A stretch of 52,350 nucleotides of DNA from Bacteroidota bacterium (GTDB taxonomy: Bacteria; Bacteroidota; Bacteroidia; 2-12-FULL-35-15). The stretch spans positions 1 through 52,350 of the forward strand of contig JAOQAG010000020.1 of NCBI GenBank assembly GCA_025963715.1, written 5' to 3'. Position 1 is the stretch's first letter. Each line of letters begins with the position of its first letter. The position numbers and the translations under genes were made by a program. This document shows, piece after piece, positions 35,510-44,162 of the stretch. The notes under the pieces were generated by a model. It was not told the DNA's origin. It made no database searches and saw only the letters and a program-made list of their open reading frames with translations.

Positions 35510-36529
35510 CTACTTCCCCGGTTTGTACTTCGCTTTTTCCAAGATCTTCTGGGCGCTGCTTTCTTTCATCAGCTGATCGATGGTTACATCCGGGTTGTTT
35601 TTTATGTATTGTCTTACGATCTGCCAGCCGATCCAGTAGCCGATCCGTGGTGCCGATTCTTTACTTAATGCGCTGGTGAACGGGGCATCGGATGTAAATT
35701 TCATGATCTCGGCCTGGTCGGTGCTGTATAAAAGCTTTTGTGCCGCAAAATAACTCCACACATTAAATTCATTTTGCACGCAATACTCCATTTGTTTGCC
35801 TGTGTACTGGATCTTGGTTGTATCATTGATCTTTGCAGGTAATAATGCATCGGTCAGGTACATGATCTTACCCACATACACGATCTCACTTAAAAAATCG
35901 CTTTTGTCCATGTTGTATGGAAACTCCTTCATCATCCATGCACGTGCTGCATCCGGTACAATGTTCTCTTTGTTCATAAAGGCGGTTTTGTATTTTGGTA
36001 AGGCCAGCATCTGATAAAACGGACAGTTGCTGCCGAGGTACATTTCCAGGCCGATCGCTAATGTGCTGTCGGGTGTTACCACCGCGTAGTTGTACCCGGA
36101 GATCATTGTGACAACGGCAGGAAGAGGGCGTTGCGGAAAATAATAGTTGAAATGCCTGAACAGATCTGTTAATTGTTCTTTTAACGTATCTGTAGTTGGA
36201 AAAACTTTTTGCGTTTCGTGATATGTTTCCAGCATGTCGCGGTCGGTTATAAACTGCTTGACACGATACGTGTAAGCCGAATCGCGCAAGCCGCCATTGT
36301 TGAGGATCCCGCTGATAAAAGTGGTATAGAACGGGCCGTATTTGGCCTGCATTGTTTTGGTGGCACCGGCAATATCCGAAGTATCCATTTTAAAGAGATC
36401 CTGCTCCAGGCGGTTGATCTTGAAATCGGTGATTTTGATTTCACTTACATCCACGTCCAGGCGGTTGTGTTTACACGATGCCATTGCCAGCAGCAGGAAC
36501 AGGAACGCGGCGTAATTAAAATTTTTCAT
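35510..36529 (-). CDS. gldB: Gliding motility lipoprotein GldB
   Basis: GldB is a lipoprotein required for gliding in F. johnsoniae, with homologues in many non-gliding Bacteroidota. The 339-residue protein has a type II signal peptide with the lipobox LAMASC (lipidated Cys19), then the family sequence KITDFKINRLEQDLFKMD, YGPFYTTFISGIL, YYFPQRPLPAVVTMISGYNYAVV, MEYCVQNEFNVWSYFAAQKLLY and PRIGYWIGWQIVRQY. The pairing with gldC downstream, and nadE near its 5' side, is the arrangement seen in relatives. The 153-nt gap to gldC is filled with TACTAACTAC-like repeats. Confidence 0.95.
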   Translation of the reverse strand: MKNFNYAAFLFLLLAMASCKHNRLDVDVSEIKITDFKINRLEQDLFKMDTSDIAGATKTMQAKYGPFYTTFISGILNNGGLRDSAYTYRVKQFITDRDMLETYHETQKVFPTTDTLKEQLTDLFRHFNYYFPQRPLPAVVTMISGYNYAVVTPDSTLAIGLEMYLGSNCPFYQMLALPKYKTAFMNKENIVPDAARAWMMKEFPYNMDKSDFLSEIVYVGKIMYLTDALLPAKINDTTKIQYTGKQMEYCVQNEFNVWSYFAAQKLLYSTDQAEIMKFTSDAPFTSALSKESAPRIGYWIGWQIVRQYIKNNPDVTIDQLMKESSAQKILEKAKYKPGK

Positions 36530-36601
36530 ATAAAAAAATATACTTATTATTGTAAAACGAATTTAATGGAATACCACATTAAAATTTAAAAACCCAAAAA
36601 T

Positions 36602-37510
36602 ATGAAAAATATGAAGAAGATCTTTACAATAACAGCATTAGTATTTGCAACTACTGTTGCTTCCGCCCAGGACGATGCTGCATCGAAGAATGTGCGTTTT
36701 GGCCTGATGTTAACTCCTTCAGTCGACTGGTATAAATCCGGCGAAAAATTAATTGAGAAGAACGGCGCTTCTGCAAAATTTGGCGGTGGGTTATCGATTG
36801 AATTCAGATTAACAAATGTAGCTTCACTTGTAACGGGCGCACAAGTAAATATGGCTGGCGGAAAAGTGAAATACAATAATAATGTGACCGGAAATCCTTC
36901 TACCAGCTATGTAACTTATTATTACAATAATTCAGATGATGTGATTGCGCCTTATAACAGCGCGGATGGGGAAATAAATGCGTACAGAGCTGCACATCCG
37001 CTGAGCACTGAAGCTGATAAATCAAGCGCAGGTGGTAAATACACTAATTATTTACTGAATGAGCGTAAATATCAGTTAACGTACATCACTATTCCTGTGG
37101 CTTTGAAATTAAAAACGAAAGAGATCGGTGCATTAAAATATTATGGAATGATCGGGGTAAACTCATCGATAAGAGTAGGAGCAAAAGCAACTGACCAGGT
37201 TCAGACGTATGGCACAGGCGGAATATACAACTTAGGAACGCCTGGGACTGTTTCAAAAATAGACATTAAAAAAGACGTGGGTTTGTTTAACGAAGCGTTA
37301 AATGTTGGATTAGGAGTGGAGTGGAATTTATCAGGGAGTACTTCCCTGGTGATCGGTGCAAACTATATGCTGGGCTTTACCAACGTTGCAAAAGACAAAT
37401 CAGATTATTTAAGAAAACAAACCGATCCATATACTAATGGTGATGGAACAGAGCTTCCACAGAATTTAAAATCAAACAGCATTTGTTTGACTATTGGTGT
37501 TTTATTCTAA
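36602..37510 (+). CDS. Outer-membrane beta-barrel protein (OMP_b-brl type, PorT-like)
   Basis: The 302-residue protein has a signal peptide (1-23, cleavage after ASA). The mature sequence begins with strand-forming NVRFGLMLTPSVDWYKSG, has GGGLSIEFRLTNVASLVTGAQV and TYITIPVALKLKTKEIGALKYYGMIGV, and ends in SICLTIGVLF with a terminal aromatic, the usual outer-membrane barrel signature. It belongs to the broad Bacteroidota PorT/OmpA-like barrel group; a particular role is not shown. Start at 36602 or the ATG at 36611 is uncertain. It is inserted between gldB and nadE, divergent from gldB, with a terminator before nadE. Confidence 0.8.
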   Translation: MKNMKKIFTITALVFATTVASAQDDAASKNVRFGLMLTPSVDWYKSGEKLIEKNGASAKFGGGLSIEFRLTNVASLVTGAQVNMAGGKVKYNNNVTGNPSTSYVTYYYNNSDDVIAPYNSADGEINAYRAAHPLSTEADKSSAGGKYTNYLLNERKYQLTYITIPVALKLKTKEIGALKYYGMIGVNSSIRVGAKATDQVQTYGTGGIYNLGTPGTVSKIDIKKDVGLFNEALNVGLGVEWNLSGSTSLVIGANYMLGFTNVAKDKSDYLRKQTDPYTNGDGTELPQNLKSNSICLTIGVLF

Positions 37511-37531
37511 CAAACAATAGTTAGTAAAATT

Positions 37532-37568
37532 AATCCCGGCTTCATTTTTATGAGGCCGGGATTTTTAT
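37532..37568 (+). terminator. Terminator after the beta-barrel gene
   Basis: The stem AATCCCGGCTTCA/TGAGGCCGGGATT is followed by TTTATTTTT, immediately before the nadE start. Confidence 0.88.
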
Positions 37569-37577
37569 TTTTGAATA

Positions 37578-38357
37578 ATGGAAAATCAAAAAGTAATAGC
37601 ACACATTGTTGATTGGCTCAAACAATACAGCGAACAAAGCCGTACTTCGGGTTTTGTGATCGGTATTTCCGGTGGGATCGATTCGGCAGTAACTTCTACG
37701 CTTTGCGCGAAAACAGGCAAGCCGGTAATTTGTCTCAACATGCCTATTCATCAGCACAAAGCGGAATATGATCGCGGACACGAGCACATCGACTGGCTAA
37801 AAAAGAATTTTGATAATGTAACCTCGCATGAAGTGGAGCTTACAAAAACATTTCAGTCGGTTTCCGATGCATTGCCTGCGGACATCCAGGATTGGCTGAC
37901 GATGGCAAACACCCGTTCGCGCCTGCGCATGACCACGTTGTACGCATTTGCCTGCCATTATAAAATGCTGGTAGCGGGTACGGGAAATAAAGTAGAAGAT
38001 TTCGGAATCGGCTTTTTTACAAAATACGGTGACGGCGGTGTGGATGTTAGTCCGATTGCCGATCTGATGAAATCAGAAGTGTTTGCGCTTGCAAAAGAAA
38101 TGGGTGTTGTAACTTCCATACAAGCGGCAAAACCTACGGATGGCTTGTTTGCAGATGCAAGAAGCGATGAAGATCAGATAGGAGCAACGTATGATGAGCT
38201 GGAATGGGCCATGAATTTTATTGCCAATCCGCATGATTTTACATTGCTCAGCGATCGCAAAAAAATAGTGCTGGATATTTATACCCGCATGAACAAAGCC
38301 AATCAGCACAAGATGAACCCGATTCCGGTGTGTGTGATTCCTGCTGAAATAAGGTAA
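37578..38357 (+). CDS. nadE: NAD+ synthase (ammonia-dependent type)
   Basis: NadE amidates nicotinate adenine dinucleotide to NAD+. The 259-residue protein consists of the synthase domain only: the PP-loop GISGGIDSAV near residue 29, LNMPIHQHKAEYDRG, RSRLRMTTLYAFA, GTGNKVEDFGIGFFTKYGDGGVD and ADLMKSEVFALAKEMGV. No glutaminase (nitrilase) domain is attached, so it should use free ammonia. The neighbourhood (gldB, gldC) matches the synteny in related bacteria. It starts 5 nt after the T-run of the upstream terminator, so its promoter must overlap that hairpin region. Confidence 0.95.
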   Translation: MENQKVIAHIVDWLKQYSEQSRTSGFVIGISGGIDSAVTSTLCAKTGKPVICLNMPIHQHKAEYDRGHEHIDWLKKNFDNVTSHEVELTKTFQSVSDALPADIQDWLTMANTRSRLRMTTLYAFACHYKMLVAGTGNKVEDFGIGFFTKYGDGGVDVSPIADLMKSEVFALAKEMGVVTSIQAAKPTDGLFADARSDEDQIGATYDELEWAMNFIANPHDFTLLSDRKKIVLDIYTRMNKANQHKMNPIPVCVIPAEIR

Positions 38358-38620
38358 TAAGTATCAGGACAAAAAAGAAGCAAAAATTAAGATACAAGAA
38401 TCAAGAGAAAAAAAGTAGACAACAGACAAGAAGAAAAAAGTAATAAACAAGAAAGAAATAAAAAGACAATTGGCAGTAGGCAAAGGAAAAAACAGTAAAT
38501 AGTAGACAATAGACAAGAAGGAAAATACAGCATATAGTCTTTGCGAACTTTGCGTCTTTGCGAGAAAAAAATACATAGTTCACACACAGCACACCAATGA
38601 ACCAATGAACAAGTAAACCA
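38358..38620. repeat. A-rich spacer with direct repeats
   Basis: The 263-nt gap between nadE and murF is almost all purine on the plus strand. AGTAGACAAcAGACAAGAAG at 38414-38433 recurs with one change at 38501-38520. The right end holds CTTTGCG repeats and ACCAATGAAC repeats leading to the murF start. The ORFs reported in it on the minus strand are low complexity, not genes. Confidence 0.65.
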
Positions 38621-39949
38621 ATGAACGAACTCTACTCCCATTTTCTAAAACACCCTGCGGTATGCACCGATACACGCGATATAAAACCCGGGTCCATTTT
38701 TTTTGCGCTCAAAGGCGGAAATTTTAACGGTAATCAATTTGCTGATCAGGCGCTGGATTCCGGTTGTGCGCTGGTAGTGATCGATGAAGAAAAATACCTG
38801 CCCGAAATGCAGGCGGGTAAAAAAGACGACCGTTATTTTTTAGTGGAAGATGTGCTGACTGCCTTGCAACAACTTGCAAATCATCATCGCAAAACAGTGA
38901 ATATCCCGGTGATCGGGATCACAGGTTCTAATGGAAAAACAACATCCAAGGAATTGGTAAACGCCGTATTGAGCCGTAAATACAACGTTTTAGCAACGAA
39001 AGGAAATTTAAACAATCACATTGGTGTGCCGCTTACGTTATTGTCGATCACCAGCCAGCACGAAATGGCAATTGTGGAAATGGGCGCCAATCACCAGGGT
39101 GAAATTGAAATGCTGTGCAATATTGCGGAACCCGATTTCGGGATCATTACCAATATCGGGAAAGCTCACCTGGAAGGTTTCGGCGGACTGGAAGGTGTGA
39201 AAAAAGGGAAGAGCGAATTGTACCGTTTTATCCAAAATAAAAAGGGGAAATTATTTATCCACGGAGATGATGGGGTGTTGGTAGAATTGGCCGGTGCAAC
39301 GGATAAGATCACTTACGGCACCAAAAAATTATACGACATCGTAGGTACACTTCAGCAAAATAATAACAGCGAATTTATTTCTTTTCAATGGGCAACGCGC
39401 TACACTGCTGCTTCTTTAAAAAATATGGAAACGGTGACCACCAATCTTGTGGGTATTTACAACTATTATAATTTATTGTGTGCGGTGGCTGTCGGGAATT
39501 TTTTCAGAGTGGAAGATGCAGAGATCAACATTGCTTTGCGCGAATACACACCTTCCAATAACCGTTCGCAATTGCAAAAAACAGAGCACAATACACTCAT
39601 TCTGGATTATTACAATGCAAATCCTTCAAGCATGACATTGGCGTTGGAAAATTTTGCAACGCTCAACCATCCACATAAAATGGTGATCCTTGGTGATATG
39701 CTGGAATTGGGCGAAGAAAGTGCAAAAGAGCACGATGCGATCCTGCAGTTGCTGCAACAAAAAAACATCCGCAATGTAATTTTAGTTGGACCGCTGTTTA
39801 TGCATGCCGGTAAAAATGCAAACGTAAAAACATTCGCTGCCAGCGATGAAGTTGTAAATTATTTAAAAGAACATCCGCAGAAGAACACAACCATTCTGAT
39901 CAAGGGATCAAGGGGGATTAAGTTGGAGAAGGTGGTGGAGGTGTTGTAG
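38621..39949 (+). CDS. murF: UDP-N-acetylmuramoyl-tripeptide--D-Ala-D-Ala ligase
   Basis: MurF adds D-Ala-D-Ala to UDP-MurNAc-tripeptide in cytoplasmic peptidoglycan synthesis. The 442-residue protein has the three Mur-ligase domains: an N-terminal substrate domain (CTDTRDIKPGSIFFALKG, DGC-type QALDSGCALVVIDE), the ATPase domain with P-loop GITGSNGKTTSKE near residue 107, MAIVEMGANHQGEIE and ITNIGKAHLEGFGG, then the C-terminal domain with LDYYNANPSSM and GDMLELGEES. NANPSSM is typical of MurF rather than MurE. A 32-nt inverted repeat begins at the last base of its stop codon. Confidence 0.95.
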   Translation: MNELYSHFLKHPAVCTDTRDIKPGSIFFALKGGNFNGNQFADQALDSGCALVVIDEEKYLPEMQAGKKDDRYFLVEDVLTALQQLANHHRKTVNIPVIGITGSNGKTTSKELVNAVLSRKYNVLATKGNLNNHIGVPLTLLSITSQHEMAIVEMGANHQGEIEMLCNIAEPDFGIITNIGKAHLEGFGGLEGVKKGKSELYRFIQNKKGKLFIHGDDGVLVELAGATDKITYGTKKLYDIVGTLQQNNNSEFISFQWATRYTAASLKNMETVTTNLVGIYNYYNLLCAVAVGNFFRVEDAEINIALREYTPSNNRSQLQKTEHNTLILDYYNANPSSMTLALENFATLNHPHKMVILGDMLELGEESAKEHDAILQLLQQKNIRNVILVGPLFMHAGKNANVKTFAASDEVVNYLKEHPQKNTTILIKGSRGIKLEKVVEVL

Positions 39950-40097
39950 TTCAAAGTTTAAAGTTCAAAAGTTTAAAGTTCTGGGTATGTACTGTGTGTA
40001 TATTTTGTAGAACTAGCAGGTAAGATCACAATAAGTGTTGGTAAACACAGCATCTGCGCACAGCAAACTTTAAACTTTTGAACTTTAAACTTTGAAC
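39949..40097. repeat. 32-bp perfect inverted repeat (GTTCAAAGTTTAAAG)
   Basis: Exact arms lie at 39949-39980 and 40066-40097. Each is internally periodic (TTCAAAGTTTAAAG twice). The left arm starts on the last base of the murF stop codon, and the right arm ends just before the murF/acyl-CoA dehydrogenase terminator. Confidence 0.9.
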
Positions 40098-40100
40098 TAA

Positions 40101-40144
40101 AAAAAAGCAGCCGTTTCTCGGGAGAGAAACGGCTGCTTTTTTTT
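40101..40144. terminator. Bidirectional terminator between murF and the acyl-CoA dehydrogenase gene
   Basis: The stem AAAAGCAGCCGTTTCTC/GAGAAACGGCTGCTTTT with a 4-nt loop has an A-run before and a T-run after it. Confidence 0.95.
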
Positions 40145-40151
40145 AATGATC

Positions 40152-41291
40152 TTAAGCTAATAACGCTCTTGAAATAACAATTTTCTGAACTTCAGTTGTT
40201 CCTTCATAGATCTGGGTGATCTTCGCATCGCGCATCAGACGCTCAACATGGTATTCTTTTACAAAACCGTAACCGCCGTGGATCTGCACCGCTTCAATAG
40301 TTGTATCCATTGCTACTTTTGACGCAAATACTTTTGCCATTGCGCTTGCTTTGTCAAAATTCATGTGCTGATCTTTCATCCATGCCGCTTTCAAACACAG
40401 CAAACGGGCCGCTTCAATTTGCGTTGCCATGTCTGCTAATTTAAACTGAATGGCCTGGTGTTGGTTAATCGGTTTCCCGAATGCTTTGCGTTCTTTTGAA
40501 TACGCCAGTGCTAATTCGTATGCGCCGGATGCAATTCCCAACGCCTGGGAAGCAATGCCAATACGTCCGCCGGAAAGCACCTGCATGGCAAATTTAAATC
40601 CGAAGCCATCTTCGCCAATACGGTTTTCTTTCGGCACTTTCACATCTGTAAACATCAGTGAATGTGTATCCGAACCGCGAATCCCTAATTTATTTTCTTT
40701 CGGGCCTACGACAAATCCCGGTGTGCCTTTTTCGATAATTAATGCATTAATTCCTTTATGTCCTTTTTCAACATGCGTTTGCGCGATCACTAAAAACACA
40801 GAAGCAGAGCTTCCGTTGGTAATCCAGTTTTTTGTTCCGTTTACCAAATAATGATCGCCTTTATCAATTGCCGTCGTTTTTTGAGAAGTGGCATCCGAGC
40901 CTGCTTCCGGTTCTGATAAACAAAATCCGCCAATGATCTCACCTTTGGCCAAAGGCACTAAATATTTTTGTTTTTGTTCTTCCGTCCCGAATTTTTCCAA
41001 TCCCCAGCATACCAGTGAATTGTTCACACTCATTACCACGGAGCAGGAAGCATCAATTTTAGAAATTTCTTCCATCGCTAAAACGTAGGAAACACAATCC
41101 ATTCCGCCGCCGCCGTATTTCGGATCCACCATCATTCCCATAAATCCAAGCTCACCCATTTGTTTGATCTGCTCGGCAGGAAATTTCTGTAATTCATCAC
41201 GCTCGATCACACCCGGTTTTAAAACATCATTGGCAAAATCACGTGCTGCCTTCTGGATCATTAAATGCTCTTCAGTTAAATCAAATAACAT
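40152..41291 (-). CDS. Acyl-CoA dehydrogenase (short/branched-chain type)
   Basis: The 379-residue flavoenzyme oxidises acyl-CoA thioesters at the alpha,beta bond. The family blocks are present: GGMDCVSYVLAMEEISK, GGFCLSEPEAGSDAT, the FAD-contact VNGTKNWITNGS, VLSGGRIGIASQALG, and the C-terminal AKITQIYEGTTEVQKIVISRAL with the catalytic-type Glu of YEGTTE, at the position used by short-chain (butyryl) dehydrogenases. The exact chain length is not decidable. It stands alone with a divergent neighbour (anmK). Confidence 0.93.
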   Translation of the reverse strand: MLFDLTEEHLMIQKAARDFANDVLKPGVIERDELQKFPAEQIKQMGELGFMGMMVDPKYGGGGMDCVSYVLAMEEISKIDASCSVVMSVNNSLVCWGLEKFGTEEQKQKYLVPLAKGEIIGGFCLSEPEAGSDATSQKTTAIDKGDHYLVNGTKNWITNGSSASVFLVIAQTHVEKGHKGINALIIEKGTPGFVVGPKENKLGIRGSDTHSLMFTDVKVPKENRIGEDGFGFKFAMQVLSGGRIGIASQALGIASGAYELALAYSKERKAFGKPINQHQAIQFKLADMATQIEAARLLCLKAAWMKDQHMNFDKASAMAKVFASKVAMDTTIEAVQIHGGYGFVKEYHVERLMRDAKITQIYEGTTEVQKIVISRALLA

Positions 41292-41322
41292 GTTGTAGTA
41301 GTTTTTGTGTTAAAAATAGCTT

Positions 41323-41345
41323 TATTTTTGAGAATGGCAAATGTA
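41323..41345. promoter_or_regulatory. Overlapping divergent -7 boxes between the acyl-CoA dehydrogenase gene and anmK
   Basis: TATTTTTG on the plus strand (41323-41330) points to anmK, and TACATTTG on the minus strand (41345-41338) points to the dehydrogenase gene, both exact TAnnTTTG matches in the 84-nt divergent spacer. Neither has a TTG at ideal spacing. Confidence 0.4.
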
Positions 41346-41375
41346 ATTTTTAAATTCAAATTTTGCTAATAGTTT

Positions 41376-42455
41376 ATGACAAATTTAAACCCTTCCACAT
41401 ACAACGTAATCGGCTTAATGTCTGGTACTTCCCTTGATGGGCTGGATATTGCTTTTTGTCGATTTACTGTTGATAAAAACAACTGGAATTACGAAATTGT
41501 TCAGGCCGAAACCAAAGCATATTCAGCCGAATGGAAGGAGCGCCTGCTTTCGCTGGAAACTGCAGATGCAGCTATCTTCGAACAGGCAAATGCCGAATAC
41601 GGTTATTTTTTAGGACGGCATGTATCTGATTTTATGATCAAATATGGCATCAAAGCCGACTTTGTAGCCTCGCACGGACATACCATTTTTCATCAGCCGG
41701 ATAAGCGTTTTACCGTACAGATCGGTGCGGGAAGTGCCATTGCTTCGGCTTGCCAGATGCCGGTAGTGTGTGATTTTCGCTCGCTGGATGTGGCACTGGG
41801 CGGGCAGGGTGCGCCATTGGTGCCGGTTGGCGATCAGCTGCTTTTTGCAGAATATGATTACTGCCTCAATTTAGGCGGCTTCGCTAATATTTCCTATGAG
41901 CATTCCGGTAAACGAATTGCATTTGATATTTGCCCGGTAAACATTGTGATGAATGCCATCTGCGAAAAGCTCGAGAAACCGTATGACGATAAAGGCGAAC
42001 TGGCCCGCTCGGGAATGCTAAGCAAATACATGCTGAACGAATTCAACCAGCTGCCATTTTACAAAATTCCTTTGAATACACCGAAATCACTGGGTAAAGA
42101 GTGGGTGATTGAGAATGTGAATCCAATTATTGAACAATACGAAATTGAAAACAATGATCTGTTGTGCACGTATTGCGAACATGTTGCGTTGCAGGTTTCA
42201 AGAGTGATAGAATCAAAAAAAATAAAAAAAATGCTGGTAACGGGCGGTGGCGTTTACAACGATTTTCTGATCGAACGTATTAAAGAGCTGAGCTCGCCTG
42301 AACTGGTAATCCCCGATAAAAAAACGATCGAATTTAAAGAAGCGCTGATCTTCGCTTTTTTAGGAGTATTGCGGATGCGCAATGAGGTGAATTGTCTGAA
42401 AAGCGTAACAGGTGCAAGAAAGGACAGTTGCGGAGGCGCTATTTATATGTTTTAA
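41376..42455 (+). CDS. anmK: Anhydro-N-acetylmuramic acid kinase
   Basis: AnmK converts 1,6-anhydro-MurNAc, released during wall turnover, to MurNAc 6-phosphate for recycling. The 359-residue protein carries the signature NVIGLMSGTSLDGLDIAFC, VASHGHTIFHQP, VCDFRSLDVALGGQGAPLVPVGD, LNLGGFANISY, DICPVNIVMNAI and VTGGGVYNDFLIERI. It fits beside murF in a wall-related stretch but is separately transcribed. A hairpin terminator follows closely. Confidence 0.95.
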   Translation: MTNLNPSTYNVIGLMSGTSLDGLDIAFCRFTVDKNNWNYEIVQAETKAYSAEWKERLLSLETADAAIFEQANAEYGYFLGRHVSDFMIKYGIKADFVASHGHTIFHQPDKRFTVQIGAGSAIASACQMPVVCDFRSLDVALGGQGAPLVPVGDQLLFAEYDYCLNLGGFANISYEHSGKRIAFDICPVNIVMNAICEKLEKPYDDKGELARSGMLSKYMLNEFNQLPFYKIPLNTPKSLGKEWVIENVNPIIEQYEIENNDLLCTYCEHVALQVSRVIESKKIKKMLVTGGGVYNDFLIERIKELSSPELVIPDKKTIEFKEALIFAFLGVLRMRNEVNCLKSVTGARKDSCGGAIYMF

Positions 42456-42460
42456 AAATG

Positions 42461-42498
42461 AAAGAACGCCTTTCCGTTTCCGGAAGGCGTTCTCTTTT
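42461..42498. terminator. Terminator between anmK and the acidic small-protein gene
   Basis: The stem GAACGCCTTTCCG/CGGAAGGCGTTC with a short loop has TCTTTT after it and an A-rich flank before it, suitable for both convergent genes. Confidence 0.88.
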
Positions 42499-42512
42499 AT
42501 TAGGAGTTTTGA

Positions 42513-42755
42513 TTAGTAATTATCATCAAAAAAACCGTCGTCTTCATCGTCGTCATCAAAATCGTTGTCTAATTTCAGATCGTCATCTTCCATGTTGAAA
42601 TCATCTTCATCCTCGTCATCTAAATTGTTCTTCCAATTTTTTTTCTCTTTTTCTTTCTGAGGCTTAAGAGTTACTGGCTTTCTTAACTCTCCTGAATCCT
42701 TTGCCTTGTCGGCTTTTTTAGCAGGACTCTTTTTTGATGTGCTTGGTTTTTTCAT
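42513..42755 (-). CDS. Small bipolar charged protein, unknown function
   Basis: The 80-residue product has a basic N-terminal half (KKPSTSKKSPAKKADKAK, 11 Lys in the first 30) and an extremely acidic C-terminal half (about 46-78, runs of Asp and Glu such as DDEDEDDF and DFDDDDEDDGFFDD). It is predicted to be disordered, with no signal peptide or fold. Similar Asp-rich small proteins occur in Bacteroidota genomes. Long GAT/GAC codon runs with a normal mix of synonymous codons favour real coding. Role is unknown; nucleic-acid or metal interaction would be guesswork. Confidence 0.7.
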   Translation of the reverse strand: MKKPSTSKKSPAKKADKAKDSGELRKPVTLKPQKEKEKKNWKNNLDDEDEDDFNMEDDDLKLDNDFDDDDEDDGFFDDNY

Positions 42756-42917
42756 TGTTAATGAAAATTCGTTTTAGAAAATGAATGAATAAATTTTATT
42801 GCTGAATTTTTTTTAAACATTGCTGTTAGAACAAATTTCGTAAATTTTTTTTCGAAACAAAAAAAATAATTCAAAAATAATTCAAAAAAATAATCGGGGA
42901 AATAGATCGGGTGTTAG

Positions 42918-42925
42918 TACCTTTG
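42918..42925 (+). promoter_or_regulatory. -7 box TACCTTTG upstream of the MscS gene
   Basis: An exact TAnnTTTG match lies 48 nt before the ATG; no TTG is correctly spaced. The rest of the 42756-42973 spacer is very AT-rich with AATTCAAAAAAATAAT-like runs. Confidence 0.4.
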
Positions 42926-42973
42926 CAGAAAATTTAAACATACCGGAAATAAACAATCAACAATAATAACAGG

Positions 42974-44083
42974 ATGGTCTACGAAATATTGCAGCGAACA
43001 TTTTTAGGAAATACACTGGAAAGCTATTGCTGGTTTGTAGGAATTATTATTATCGGGCTTGTTTTTTTACGGTTGCTTTCCAAAACGCTTACCTACGTTA
43101 TTTTTAAATTCTTACAAAAATATTCTACCGGCGTTAGCTACGATAAATTGTTAGGCCTGCTCCGTAAGCCGCTCAATGCGTTCATTCTGCTGGTCACGCT
43201 TTACCTGGCATTCGATCGTTTGTCGTTTCCGCCCGAGTGGCACATTGCTTCCATTGAGCGTTTCGGTTTAAAAATGATCCTGTACCGTACTTACCAGATT
43301 GCCGTGGTAAGCTCCATTACCTGGATCTTCCTGCGTTTAGTGGATTTTCTTGGACTGATCATGATGTACCGTGCTTCCCTGACCGAATCAAAAGCGGACG
43401 ACCAGCTGGTACCGTTTTTTAAAGAAGCGCTGAAAGTAGTGCTGGTGATCTTTTCCGTGTTTTTTATGATGGGCACCATCTTTAAATTAAATGTAGCATC
43501 ACTGATCGCCGGACTGGGGATCGGAGGTTTGGCAATTGCATTGGCGGCGAAAGAATCGTTGGAGAATTTACTGGGATCGTTTACCATCTTTTTGGACAAG
43601 CCTTTTGTGATCGGCGATCTGATTAAAAGCAACGGAGTGGAAGGAAATGTGGAAAAGATCGGTTTCAGAAGCACCCGCATCCGTACCGTGGAAAAAAGTT
43701 TTGTGACCATCCCCAATAAAAAACTGGTAGATACGGAATTGGATAACCTTTCGCTGCGTGTACAGCGCCGTGCAAAATTTAACGTTGGTTTAACCTACGA
43801 AACCAAACCGGAGCAGTTTAAAAAAATAGTTTCCGAAATTCAGGCATTTATCAAAGATCATCCGCATACCTTATCGGATGAAACCCGCGTGCGCATGTAC
43901 GAATTTGATACCAGCTCTATTAATATCATGATATTGTATTTTGTAGATACGCTGGAATATGATGTTTACCTGGACGTGCGCCAGGAGATCAATTACAAGA
44001 TCATGGATATTGTTGCGGAAAATGGCAGCGCCTTTGCATATCCGACCACCACGGTTTTTATGAAGGAGAAAAAGGAAAACTAA
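42974..44083 (+). CDS. MscS-family mechanosensitive ion channel
   Basis: The 369-residue protein has four or more N-terminal transmembrane helices and then the MscS core. The pore helix with glycine/alanine pattern SLIAGLGIGGLAIALAAKESLENLLGS lies at about 176-202, followed by FTIFLDKPFVIGDLI, the beta-domain with GVEGNVEKIGFRSTRIRT and IPNKKLVDTELDN, and the C-terminal alpha/beta domain ending in FAYPTTTVFM. Such channels release solutes on hypo-osmotic shock. The extended N-terminus places it in the larger YnaI/YbiO-like class rather than minimal MscS. Confidence 0.92.
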   Translation: MVYEILQRTFLGNTLESYCWFVGIIIIGLVFLRLLSKTLTYVIFKFLQKYSTGVSYDKLLGLLRKPLNAFILLVTLYLAFDRLSFPPEWHIASIERFGLKMILYRTYQIAVVSSITWIFLRLVDFLGLIMMYRASLTESKADDQLVPFFKEALKVVLVIFSVFFMMGTIFKLNVASLIAGLGIGGLAIALAAKESLENLLGSFTIFLDKPFVIGDLIKSNGVEGNVEKIGFRSTRIRTVEKSFVTIPNKKLVDTELDNLSLRVQRRAKFNVGLTYETKPEQFKKIVSEIQAFIKDHPHTLSDETRVRMYEFDTSSINIMILYFVDTLEYDVYLDVRQEINYKIMDIVAENGSAFAYPTTTVFMKEKKEN

Positions 44084-44162
44084 AATTTCTGAATTTTAAT
44101 TTCTAATTTTCTGCAGAAGCTATTTCTGTATGTTAATTTTGAAAACTTATTTTCCTATACAC

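Noticed and set aside
37566-37573. TATTTTTG immediately before nadE as its -7 box
   Set aside because: It is the T-run of the preceding terminator and would place the transcript start at or inside the start codon.
38364-38641. Several hydrophobic minus-strand ORFs between nadE and murF
   Set aside because: They are translations of A-rich low-complexity repeat sequence (runs of Phe, Leu and Ser) and overlap each other in different frames.
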